Assembly (NCBI GenBank): GCA_039024915.1
Contig: JBCCPK010000010.1
Location: forward strand, 1 to 64,000
Reading direction: 5' to 3'
Source of the DNA: Pseudomonadota bacterium
GTDB taxonomy: Bacteria; Pseudomonadota; Alphaproteobacteria; Rhizobiales; MH13
DNA length: 64,000 nt
Under the pieces are notes generated by a model, which saw only the letters and a list, made by a program, of their open reading frames with translations, did no database searches and was not told where the DNA came from. Positions 56,060 through 64,000 of this stretch are shown piece after piece. A program made the translations under genes and the position numbers. How positions within the stretch are numbered: the first letter of the stretch is position 1; the number at the start of each line of letters is the position of its first letter.

Positions 56060-56491
56060 ATGGGCCAGAAAATCCCTGACTTTCCCACAACGCGGTGGGC
56101 CGACGCCCTGGCACCGTCGCTCGACGACATGGAGCTCATGGCAATCGACGCGCTCAAAGGGCTGCCAGAACCGTTTGGAAGCCTTGCGGAGCGCGTGACC
56201 ATTCGGATGGCGGACTTCCCCGAGCCAGAGGTGTTGGCTGAACTTGAGCTGGAATCCCCTTTTGAAATCCTGGGGTTGTTTTACGGCGAAGGGCTGTCCG
56301 ACGGCGGCGGCACGTTGGAGACCGGCCGGATGGACAACGCAATCTGGCTCTACAGGCGGCCGATCCTCGATTATTGGGCCGAGCATGAAGAAACGCTCGG
56401 TGCGGTTGTCCGCCATGTGTTTATTCACGAGCTGGGCCACCATTTCGGGTTGTCCGATGACGACATGGACCGGATCGAGGCCAGCGCGTAG
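56060..56491 (+). CDS. Zincin-like metallopeptidase family protein
   Basis: This 143-residue soluble protein of the small zincin family (DUF1025-like) has the motif RHVFIHELGHHFGLSDDDMD near the C terminus, an HExxHxxxxxD zinc site. Before it are FEILGLFYGEGL and the strand MDNAIWLYRRPIL, as in the family. The biological substrate is unknown. It is divergent from the glutamate dehydrogenase gene and convergent with azlD. Confidence 0.88.
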   Translation: MGQKIPDFPTTRWADALAPSLDDMELMAIDALKGLPEPFGSLAERVTIRMADFPEPEVLAELELESPFEILGLFYGEGLSDGGGTLETGRMDNAIWLYRRPILDYWAEHEETLGAVVRHVFIHELGHHFGLSDDDMDRIEASA

Positions 56492-56500
56492 AAGCCGAGC

Positions 56501-56809
56501 TCAGGCGGCAAGATAGGTCCAGCCAGCGGCCAATAGCATAGCGCAAACCATCGCAACGACAGGCTTGCGCGTCACGAGCATGGCAATCACGGCCACCCCG
56601 ACTGCAACCAGCTCACGGCCACCTTCTCGCGCAAGGAAACTCACGACGATTGCCGCCAAAACGGACGACGACATAGCCTCAAGGAAGCGGGTCAGTCTTG
56701 GTGAGATAGCGACGATCCGCATGACTGCAGCCCCGCCAACCCGCGTTGCCAAGGTCACAGCCGCCAATAGGAAAATAGCCGCGTAGGCGGAGATCGGATC
56801 GACGCTCAC
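56501..56809 (-). CDS. azlD: AzlD family branched-chain amino acid exporter subunit
   Basis: This 102-residue small membrane protein has three to four helices (YAAIFLLAAVTLATRVGGAA, SSSVLAAIVVSFLA and VAVIAMLVTRKPVVAMVCAM), typical of AzlD. AzlC and AzlD form an exporter for branched-chain amino acids and related compounds. The GTG at 56809 overlaps the azlC stop (GTGA), showing coupling; a longer frame to 56932 would overlap azlC heavily and is unlikely. Confidence 0.88.
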   Translation of the reverse strand: MSVDPISAYAAIFLLAAVTLATRVGGAAVMRIVAISPRLTRFLEAMSSSVLAAIVVSFLAREGGRELVAVGVAVIAMLVTRKPVVAMVCAMLLAAGWTYLAA

Positions 56810-57531
56810 GACGCTGGGGAACCTTTGGCATCCGAAGGGCCAAAGGCCCCCACAAGCCCGCCCACAATTGCCGCTGCGATAACGTTCCAGCCCGTGGGCA
56901 ATATGGGCATCGTGACAGCCGCCACGATGCACGCTGCGGCGACAGGGATAGCTGCACGAAAACTTCCGACAGTATTGACCGTCAAAGCCGCGAAAAACGC
57001 CGCCATCACAACGTCAACACCAAACCGATCAAGGTTGCCGAGTATGGAACCGGCGAACACCCCAAAAGCGGTTGCGACGGCCCACACAGCCCACAAGATG
57101 AAGCCTCCGCCCAACAGTTGCCCCGCGTCGCGCTCGCCATCTTTGATTGCCTGGTAGCAATCGGCGAAGTTTGCGTCGGACAACCAAACCAAGGCGCCGA
57201 ACCAGTGTTTGCCCCGCAGTGTGTTGACGTATGGGCCCATGGCAGCACCAAGAATGATGTGTCGGGCGTTCACGGCAAGCACAACCAGAACCAGCGAGAG
57301 CCATGGTAGCGGCACGCCCCAAAGATCGAGTGCGGCGAACTGTGCAGCACCGGAAAACATCAGAACGCTCATCACAATCGCCTGGTCGGGGGTGAGACCA
57401 AACTCCACCGCCGCAACGCCGAATGCGACCCCAAACGGGATGATGAAGATGCTCAGCGGCATCAGACTGAACACGCCACGGCGAAATCCGACCTGCGTAA
57501 ACGTCATTTGAAAGCGATCATTGGCTGCCAT
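56806..57531 (-). CDS. azlC: AzlC family branched-chain amino acid permease
   Basis: This 241-residue large subunit of the AzlCD exporter starts at MAANDRFQMTFTQVGFRRGV, after a GAGGG site. The helix-rich body includes IPFGVAFGVAAVEFGLTPDQ and MSVLMFSGAAQFAALDLWG, both family signatures, and NARHIILGAAMGPYVNTLRG. The open frame extends further upstream to 57771, but that part lacks coding character. It is divergent from leuD, a leucine-synthesis gene, so export and synthesis of branched-chain compounds sit side by side. Confidence 0.9.
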   Translation of the reverse strand: MAANDRFQMTFTQVGFRRGVFSLMPLSIFIIPFGVAFGVAAVEFGLTPDQAIVMSVLMFSGAAQFAALDLWGVPLPWLSLVLVVLAVNARHIILGAAMGPYVNTLRGKHWFGALVWLSDANFADCYQAIKDGERDAGQLLGGGFILWAVWAVATAFGVFAGSILGNLDRFGVDVVMAAFFAALTVNTVGSFRAAIPVAAACIVAAVTMPILPTGWNVIAAAIVGGLVGAFGPSDAKGSPAS

Positions 57532-57670
57532 GGTCGCGCCCTCGCAGAGACGAGCCGAACCGTCAAGGTACCAACGTCGAGCCGGCGCCACGCCCCTGCT
57601 TGTCGGGCTAGAGAGGAGTTGATAGATCACCAGCCACGCCCTTGCACAGCTGATCCCAAACGGACGTTTT

Positions 57671-58276
57671 ATGGATAAGTTCACAACACTGACTTCTGTC
57701 GCGGCACCGATGCCAGTGATCAATGTCGATACCGATATGATCATTCCCAAGCAGTTCCTGAAAACGATCAAACGGACGGGCCTTGGTAAGAGCCTGTTCT
57801 ACGAAATGCGCTTCAACGAGGACGGTTCGGAAAACCCGGAATTCGTGCTCAACAAGCCAGCCTACCGCAACGCCAACATCCTTGTCGCGGGCGACAATTT
57901 CGGCTGCGGGTCTTCGCGCGAGCATGCGCCATGGGCGCTTCTCGATTTCGGTATCCGCTGTGTGATCTCAACAAGCTTCGCGGACATCTTTTATAACAAC
58001 TGCTTCAAGAACGGTATTTTGCCAGTCGTCGTCAGTCCGTCTGAGCTCGATGCGCTAATGGACGACGCCCAGCGCGGGCAGAATGCGACCCTGACCGTTG
58101 ATCTGGAAAGTCAGACAATCACAGGCCCGGATGGCGGAACGATCGCATTTGAAATCGATCCTTTCCGCAAGCATTGCCTGATGAACGGTTTGGACGATAT
58201 CGGACTGACACTTGAGAAAGGCCAGCACATCGATACGTTCGAGACCGGTATGCAATCAGCGCGTCCGTGGGTCTGA
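57671..58276 (+). CDS. leuD: 3-Isopropylmalate dehydratase small subunit
   Basis: With LeuC it isomerises 2-isopropylmalate to 3-isopropylmalate in leucine synthesis. It is 201 residues. Key blocks are [40 protein letters not shown] (substrate recognition loop), [20 protein letters not shown] and [20 protein letters not shown]. Full length. leuC is not in the window. It is convergent with tamB, with a 6-nt gap. Confidence 0.96.
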   Translation: MDKFTTLTSVAAPMPVINVDTDMIIPKQFLKTIKRTGLGKSLFYEMRFNEDGSENPEFVLNKPAYRNANILVAGDNFGCGSSREHAPWALLDFGIRCVISTSFADIFYNNCFKNGILPVVVSPSELDALMDDAQRGQNATLTVDLESQTITGPDGGTIAFEIDPFRKHCLMNGLDDIGLTLEKGQHIDTFETGMQSARPWV

Positions 58277-58282
58277 TACCGG

Positions 58283-61200
58283 TCAGTAATCGCGCTCGAA
58301 GAAAACCCCTAATGTGGACTGTCCGTCAGTCCCAACACCGCCACGCACGGTAAGGTCATCGGTCACGTCTAGATTGATGGTGGTGCGCGCACTCCCTGCC
58401 GTGCTGGCTTCGACACCGATATAGACATTTTCCTGAACATACTGCCCGGCACGCACGGCAGGATTGCCAGCGTCATCGGTGCCAACGTCGATGTCGGACA
58501 GACCCAGGCCATCGCGCAAATCGCCTAATGCGGAGCCTTCGGTTTCACCGGCAAGCTGCGCCGCAGCGAGCGCCAGCTGTGCGAGCTGCACCGGCGAAAG
58601 TTCATTGAGACCACGATCATAGATCAGTCGTGACAGCACCTCGTCCTGTGGCAGCTCGGGCTGCGAGGACAAGGTGATCTGTGGATCGGAAACACGCCCC
58701 GAAACGGTGATCAGGACGTCAATGGAATCGCTATCGGTCCGTGCGCGCACATTCAGGAAAGGATCAAGGTCACCGATCAAGGTGATCGAACCCTCATCGA
58801 GTGCAATCCGCTGCTGCAGGATATCGATCCGGCCTCGAATAAGCTCGAACGCACCCACTGGTACGACTTGGTTGGCCGAACCAGTGACCCGGACGGAACC
58901 ACCCAGTTCAGCGTCAACACCGCGCCCGCGAACAAAAATACGCCTCGGCGCGTTGACTGTGAGGTCAAGCCGTATGGCCGGACCACTTGCAGTGTTACTT
59001 CGTCCCGTTTCCTGCGCGCGCTCAAAGGTCCGTCGCACGCGCTCTGGTGCGTTGCGGTGCGCGACTTCGACAAAGCCGGAAGCGGACGCAAAACTAGAAG
59101 GGATTTGGATGTCCGCCTGGGCAATTGAGATCGTCCCAGAAAGCAATGGCGAGCTTTGCAGTGGGCCGGTAAGCGCCAAGTCGCCACTCGCCGTTGCAAC
59201 AATGAACGAACCATTCGTGTGCCGAAAATCCCGCATCGCCAGGCGCAGATCGGCAGGCAGGCCGTTGCTCAAACCAATCTGGCCATTCAGTGCGAGCGAC
59301 CCTCCGCTGGGGACATCGGCGCCGGCGTCCTCAATGACAACCGTATCGCCGGCAAGCCGCGCGACGAAACGCACGCCGCGCAAGCGAACTCCAGTCAAAC
59401 CATCGGCGATCGACGCTCCCTGTGCCGCCACACGACCGGTGACCGACGGCGCCGAAAGGCTACCTCGAACCGTTGCGTCCAAAGCTGCGGTTCCATCAAT
59501 CTGGAGCCCCGGACGGTCGAGGAACCGCCGAGCAAATGCTAATGGGGCACTCCCTGTGACATCAACATTGAGCCCAGATCCCGCAAAAGGGACACGCCCG
59601 GATGCGTCGATTGCAATTCCCTGATCTGCGCGAAGCTGCACGCTTGAAAGCTCAACACCACCGTCAAACATACGTCCACGCGCATTGACTTGAGCGCCGC
59701 TCAAACCGGCGGCCGTCAGCTGAGGTGCCGAAATGCCGTCGGCGCGGGCCACAAACGCGCCGCCAGCCTGCGCATCCGCAGAAAGGCTTGCAACAGTTGC
59801 GCCGCTCGCCGCCAATGATCGCGCATCCAAAGTTCCGGTGACTTCAGGCGAACCAAAGGCGTCCAGGACAACAACATCAAAGCTCGCCGATCCAAGCCGC
59901 GTGGCGTCAAGGACAACATTTCGCGCAGAACCTGAAGCCGTGATGCGCTGCGAACCGGTATCCGGTGCAAAACTCGCCCGGGCATTCATCGCGCCCCTGC
60001 CGTCAATCAGCGCCAGCGCGGCAAGGGTCTGAATGTCAGTCGCGTTGAGCGCGATCTCGCCTGTAAGCAGGCTACTTGAAATGATCTGCTGCAACTCGCC
60101 CGTTATCTGTGCGCCATCGGCATCCACCAGCAAGTTGCTCAGCGCACGGACATCCTCATCGACCCGCAGATCGCCGCTGCCGGACAGGCGCGCGTCATCC
60201 AGTCTTGCCTCAGCCTCAAACTGTCCGTCGAACGTCCCCTCGTTCTGATCGCCGGACAAGACAAGCCGCGCGTTTTCCAGGTTCCGGCCGGCAAGACGTC
60301 CGGAAGGAACCGCAAGGCTTGCCAACACACTGAGGGGTTCACCTTCTGAACGCGAAAGATGCGCATCAACCGACGCTCGCCCCGACACGTCTGGGGACAA
60401 CGCCCGAAGGTTTGCGATGCTTCCTTCAAGGGTCAGATCGGACGCCTCGACACCAATCGAACCGTCAACGAGCATGGCGAGCTGATTGTTGGCAACTGAC
60501 AACTGCCGCGCGTCGATCCCTTGTGATGTACGCGCCACCGCGCCCGTCATGCGGGTTGTCCCTGTCAGAAGGGCGTCAACGGAGTCGATCCCTATGCCAA
60601 GCCGGTCTCCGGTTCCGTCAATGGTGAGGTCAAAGCCTCCGGTTAACGCATCAAGGGTTCCATCGGCCTTCAAGGCCAAGGACCCAACGATATGCTGATC
60701 AATAAGCGCACCCAGCGCTGCAAGACGGTTGGCGTCGAGCTCCAGGGAGCCTTCGAACTGCGTCCCCGATATTTGCCCGCGCGCCAGCGCGTCAAACGCG
60801 GCACCATCGAGCCGAAGCCCATCGATAAGAACTGGTTCGCCTGCCCGCCAGGAACCATCGAGGGCAACAACAAGGGCTTGCCCAAGAATGTCCGAAAGCC
60901 CCGGATCAGCAGCCTGCAGGCCGCGCGCAATTGCGTTGCCCGCAAAGCTCAACGACCGAGCCTCAGGGTCAGCAAGCGCAGCGGTGTCGCCACCAAATTC
61001 CAGATCAAGTTGCTCAGCCGACAGGGTACCCGAGCGAAACGACCGGAAAGCGCCGTTGGCTGACCATGCTCCAGGTCGACCAAGATTTCCAGCGAGGCTG
61101 CCGTAACGCACTTCCAGCGCGCCGCCACCGATTCTGGTCTCCGCGCCTGCAACCGGAAGCAGGACAGTATTGCCCGCCTCCGGTTCAAGGTTGGCATCGA

Positions 61201-62221
61201 GATAGAGACCCTCAAGGAAACCATCGGCGGTCGTGCGGGCGCCAGCAAGCAAGGTCAACGCTCCGCTGTCGAGGTCCAGACGGTCAAGACGAAGGCCACC
61301 GCCATCAAGCACCTCACCATGAGCAGAAAGCCGGACCTCATCACCGAAAAACACGCGGTAGGCTGGCGCGATCAGTTGCGCAATCGGTCCATCAATCTCA
61401 GCGCCGAACGCGCGGCCATCATCGGTCGCTTCAATGACCAGATCGCCATCAAGGATACGGTTTTCGTCCGCGTCCAAGGCCAGTGAGCCGACGAGTGCAT
61501 CGAGCGTCCCCTCGCCTTGAACGGAAAGGGACAGAGGCGGGCGTCGATCAATGTTGAGGATATTGGCGATGACGCCGTCTTCCGGCTCTTGGATGAGCAT
61601 CGAGAGGGCGAGTTCCCCTCCGTTGGCGTATTGCGCCTCAAGCGCCAGAGTACCGCCGGGTCCATCAAGCCGAACAATGTCGAGGACCGTTTGCAACGAC
61701 CCATCGGCAAGCGCAAACGATCCTTGCGCCTGCAACACCGCTTCGAGGCCGAAAAGCGGTTCGCCAAGCTCGAACTGCTCAACAACGACTTCGTCGATCG
61801 CGATCTCAACAGGCAGATCGGGTATCTCGATGCTTCGAGCTTCAACAGACGGCGCTTCGTCCTGTGCCGCAGGCATCCGCGACCACGCAATTCTTGCTGC
61901 CTGGAGGCTTTCAATATCCAACTCACCACGAAACAGCGCGCTTCGGTTCCATTGTATCGCGGCATCTTCGATGACGAACCACGCGCCCTCATCGTCCGCG
62001 ATACTGATCCGACGAATACGTGCGTCCGACGACAGCGCCCCTTCGATGCCGCTGATCCGGATGATACGCCCCGGTCCGGAAAGCTGTTCCTCGACGAAAG
62101 CAAGAAAGCGCGAGCGCTCCTCATCGGGGTTAAGCTGTCCGAGTGCCGGCATGGACAAGAACACCCCAATGGCTGCGAAGCCGCCGAGAACGAGAGCGAG
62201 GATTGCGAAACGACGTACCAT
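58283..62221 (-). CDS. tamB: Translocation and assembly module protein TamB
   Basis: This 1312-residue protein is anchored in the inner membrane by an N-terminal helix (about residues 5-25) and spans the periplasm with a long beta-rich AsmA/DUF490 structure. It partners TamA and takes part in lipid transport and outer-membrane assembly. The C-terminal domain is clear: SDPQITLSSQPELPQDEVLS, NELSPVQLAQLALAAAQLAG and the final strand GVGTDGQSTLGVFFERDY. The start overlaps the tamA stop (ATGA). Confidence 0.94.
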   Translation of the reverse strand: MVRRFAILALVLGGFAAIGVFLSMPALGQLNPDEERSRFLAFVEEQLSGPGRIIRISGIEGALSSDARIRRISIADDEGAWFVIEDAAIQWNRSALFRGELDIESLQAARIAWSRMPAAQDEAPSVEARSIEIPDLPVEIAIDEVVVEQFELGEPLFGLEAVLQAQGSFALADGSLQTVLDIVRLDGPGGTLALEAQYANGGELALSMLIQEPEDGVIANILNIDRRPPLSLSVQGEGTLDALVGSLALDADENRILDGDLVIEATDDGRAFGAEIDGPIAQLIAPAYRVFFGDEVRLSAHGEVLDGGGLRLDRLDLDSGALTLLAGARTTADGFLEGLYLDANLEPEAGNTVLLPVAGAETRIGGGALEVRYGSLAGNLGRPGAWSANGAFRSFRSGTLSAEQLDLEFGGDTAALADPEARSLSFAGNAIARGLQAADPGLSDILGQALVVALDGSWRAGEPVLIDGLRLDGAAFDALARGQISGTQFEGSLELDANRLAALGALIDQHIVGSLALKADGTLDALTGGFDLTIDGTGDRLGIGIDSVDALLTGTTRMTGAVARTSQGIDARQLSVANNQLAMLVDGSIGVEASDLTLEGSIANLRALSPDVSGRASVDAHLSRSEGEPLSVLASLAVPSGRLAGRNLENARLVLSGDQNEGTFDGQFEAEARLDDARLSGSGDLRVDEDVRALSNLLVDADGAQITGELQQIISSSLLTGEIALNATDIQTLAALALIDGRGAMNARASFAPDTGSQRITASGSARNVVLDATRLGSASFDVVVLDAFGSPEVTGTLDARSLAASGATVASLSADAQAGGAFVARADGISAPQLTAAGLSGAQVNARGRMFDGGVELSSVQLRADQGIAIDASGRVPFAGSGLNVDVTGSAPLAFARRFLDRPGLQIDGTAALDATVRGSLSAPSVTGRVAAQGASIADGLTGVRLRGVRFVARLAGDTVVIEDAGADVPSGGSLALNGQIGLSNGLPADLRLAMRDFRHTNGSFIVATASGDLALTGPLQSSPLLSGTISIAQADIQIPSSFASASGFVEVAHRNAPERVRRTFERAQETGRSNTASGPAIRLDLTVNAPRRIFVRGRGVDAELGGSVRVTGSANQVVPVGAFELIRGRIDILQQRIALDEGSITLIGDLDPFLNVRARTDSDSIDVLITVSGRVSDPQITLSSQPELPQDEVLSRLIYDRGLNELSPVQLAQLALAAAQLAGETEGSALGDLRDGLGLSDIDVGTDDAGNPAVRAGQYVQENVYIGVEASTAGSARTTINLDVTDDLTVRGGVGTDGQSTLGVFFERDY

Positions 62222-64000
62222 CAGAACGACTGCCCGATTCCAAGGTAGACAGCGAAGTCCGGGTCATTTGGCCCCGGATCGAGCGGGAAACCAACGTCCA
62301 AACGGACAGGACCGATGGGTGTACGGTACCTCAGGCCCGCTCCCACACCGATCTTCAGATCTTCGTTGAAGCTCCCAAAACTGTCGGCATCGACGATTCC
62401 GGCATCAGCAAACACCACACCGCCGATCGTATCGGTGAAACGGGCGCGCAGTTCGAGTGACCCTTCCAGAAGCGAGCGCCCACCGGTCAGATTACCGCCG
62501 GGCTGTTCTACCCCGATATTTCGATAAGCGTACCCGCGCACCGAGCCCCCGCCGCCGGCAAGAAACAGCCGGTCAGGGGCCGTGTCGGCAATGGATGACC
62601 CAACAAGGCTTCCCGCGCGCACCCGACCCGCCAGCACAAGCCTATCGCCAAACCCTAGACGCTGATAGGCACGCGCTTCGGCTTGCAGCACGACCCCCGC
62701 TGCACTGCGCGAAAACTCGTAAAACGGGTTGGCAGATGCCTCCAGATAGATGCCGGACGTGGCATCCGTTGGAACGTCGCGCCCATCGAAAACGAGGGCC
62801 CCGGTGAATCCAGCACTTTGGAATTCACGTCTGCCAAATACTGGATCATCGAACTCTGCAAAGCGTCCGGCCAGCTCAATTCGACCGGTCAGGCGGGGCG
62901 TAAAGGGATGCTCCAGACCCACTGCCCCGCGTATACCTGTGAGGGTATAAGCATCGAGAACCTCGCGTTCGGCCGTCGCCGTGGCGGTCCCGACGGTATC
63001 GCGCGTGATGACCCCAGGTACACGCAGGGCTGCGTTGAAGCGGTGGGTGAAAACCTCGGGGTCCGTCCCATCGATACCTGAGATTCGCCCGTCAATGCGC
63101 AGGCGTTCCGCGCCGCCAAACAGGTTACGGTGCAACCAATAGGCTTCAACGCCCGCGCCATCGACGGTTGAGAAATTACCGCCAACCCCGATGCGTCGCA
63201 GCGGCCGCTCCTGAACAAACACAGTGACCGGCAAGCTGCCGTCCGCTAGCGTTTGTTCACCAACCTCCACGCGTACCGACTGAAACACTTCAAGAGCGGC
63301 TAAGCGGTTTTGAGCGGCTTCAATATCGTCAGGGTCATAGACGACGCCTTCCTCAACACCGGTCATCCAAGCAATGAAGTCGGCATCCATACGGTCGGCG
63401 CCCTCTACGCTGACCGATCCGAACCGATTGAGTGGCCCCGGTTCAGCGCCGATGGTCACATCAATGGTGCGGCTTGAATGGTCTGCCTCGATGCTCCGAG
63501 GTAGTCGCTCGGCAAGCGCATGCCCTTGCTCTCGCCAACCATCAACGGTCGTGGATTCTGCGCGTCGGATAACGCCGGACCGGGCGACGCTGCCCGGCGT
63601 AAATCCAAGGTCAAAAAAGCCATCGACCTCATCGCCTTCCTCGATCGGAACGGGTGCGGGATTGCGGACATCAAGGCGCCCGAATGTATATATCGGGCCG
63701 GGGTCGACGCTGATATCGAAGACAATCGGCGTGGCAAGCTGAGCATCCGGCGGCAAAGCGGAAACCTCTTGGCCGTTGGCACGGATCGAGATCACTCCGC
63801 CGTAGCGACCGTCTGCGTACAGCGCCCCCAAAATACGCCGATAATCCGCCCGCGCCTCCGCTAGCAGGCCAGCAACGCCTGTACCCGGCTCATCCTGTCC
63901 ACGGATCAGGGCCGAGGCACTTTCAATGTCTGACGCCCCGAAAACGTCTTCATCTTCGACTTGGGGCGCGGCACTTACCGATAGCTCAACGGTATAATCA
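62221..64000 (-). CDS. tamA: Omp85-family TamA, truncated by the window edge
   Basis: This is an outer-membrane partner of TamB. The frame is open to the right edge, so the N terminus lies outside; about 592 residues are visible. The first visible part (DYTVELSVSAAPQVEDEDVF) continues through POTRA-like repeats (GPIYTFGRLDVRN and NRFGSVSVEGADRMDADFI) to a C-terminal 16-strand barrel. The barrel has GGSVRGYAYRNIGVEQ (the RGY/lid-lock type motif) and ends DPDFAVYLGIGQSF with the terminal Phe. A TTG at 63831 is not the real start because coding sequence continues upstream of it. Confidence 0.93.
   Translation of the reverse strand, partial: DYTVELSVSAAPQVEDEDVFGASDIESASALIRGQDEPGTGVAGLLAEARADYRRILGALYADGRYGGVISIRANGQEVSALPPDAQLATPIVFDISVDPGPIYTFGRLDVRNPAPVPIEEGDEVDGFFDLGFTPGSVARSGVIRRAESTTVDGWREQGHALAERLPRSIEADHSSRTIDVTIGAEPGPLNRFGSVSVEGADRMDADFIAWMTGVEEGVVYDPDDIEAAQNRLAALEVFQSVRVEVGEQTLADGSLPVTVFVQERPLRRIGVGGNFSTVDGAGVEAYWLHRNLFGGAERLRIDGRISGIDGTDPEVFTHRFNAALRVPGVITRDTVGTATATAEREVLDAYTLTGIRGAVGLEHPFTPRLTGRIELAGRFAEFDDPVFGRREFQSAGFTGALVFDGRDVPTDATSGIYLEASANPFYEFSRSAAGVVLQAEARAYQRLGFGDRLVLAGRVRAGSLVGSSIADTAPDRLFLAGGGGSVRGYAYRNIGVEQPGGNLTGGRSLLEGSLELRARFTDTIGGVVFADAGIVDADSFGSFNEDLKIGVGAGLRYRTPIGPVRLDVGFPLDPGPNDPDFAVYLGIGQSF

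Noticed and set aside
57532-57771. N-terminal extension of the AzlC reading frame
   Set aside because: The family start (MAANDRF after a GAGGG site) is at 57531, and the extra 80 residues are not hydrophobic or family-like.
58674-62369. Several long plus-strand ORFs opposite tamB
   Set aside because: They are Arg/Ser/Pro-rich antisense frames across a full-length, well-supported tamB and tamA junction.

Overview
This 64 kb window is a chromosomal segment of an alphaproteobacterium, most likely in the Hyphomicrobiales (Rhizobiales). The evidence is the gene content: an Omp19/Inh-type lipoprotein, an IalB-family protein beside rlmN, a large NAD-glutamate dehydrogenase, TamA/TamB, LysE- and YitT-type membrane proteins, the order DUF1674-htpX-rsmB-heparinase-purH, and short palindromes of the CCCGGACTTGATCCGGG type that are common in these genomes. 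A BCCT transporter hints at a saline habitat; that is inference. No rRNA, tRNA, CRISPR array, prophage or insertion sequence was recognised.

Layout. Positions 1-1.9 kb hold minus-strand genes: a YqaA/DedA-like membrane protein, a small two-helix membrane ORF broken by a TGA, and two tandem membrane-anchored thermonucleases. Positions 2.2-6.5 kb are the succinate dehydrogenase operon sdhCDAB, with a SAM-dependent methyltransferase between sdhA and sdhB. Positions 6.5-9.65 kb form the accessory stretch: palindromic repeats on both sides of one unusual 564-residue alanine-rich membrane protein, then about 1.1 kb of repeat-rich DNA without a gene. Positions 9.65-20.4 kb hold housekeeping and transport genes: an EEP-fold phosphodiesterase, a redoxin, an MFS transporter with a UPF0178 protein, a BCCT transporter, CreD, an exported MsrA, an ArsC-like protein whose catalytic loop has been erased, an Omp19-like lipoprotein and ZapE.

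Positions 20.6-32.3 kb are the second TCA block: mdh, a secreted EF-hand-like protein, sucC, a small membrane protein, sucD, sucA, sucB (two lipoyl domains), a small periplasmic protein, a MAPEG protein and lpdA. With sdhCDAB it encodes the cycle from 2-oxoglutarate to oxaloacetate except fumarase. Several short genes of unrelated or unknown function are threaded into the operon with very tight spacing.

Positions 32.3-42.3 kb hold an M23 peptidase, YitT, argG, DUF4149, GNAT, LysE, an unknown four-helix protein, rlmN, an IalB-family protein and an ECF sigma factor with no anti-sigma gene next to it. Positions 42.4-48.8 kb hold a DUF1674 (SdhAF4-like) protein, htpX, rsmB, a heparinase II/III-family protein and purH. 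Positions 48.8-64 kb hold a periplasmic ClpP-fold protein, a UMF1-type MFS protein overlapping the NAD-glutamate dehydrogenase gene, a zincin, azlCD, leuD and tamBA; tamA runs off the right edge.

Most of the window is ordinary core genome. The parts most worth a second look are the alanine-rich heptad protein and its repeat-laden surroundings, the catalytically erased ArsC/LMW-phosphatase homologue with its hairpin-rich leader, and the extra genes embedded in the TCA operons.
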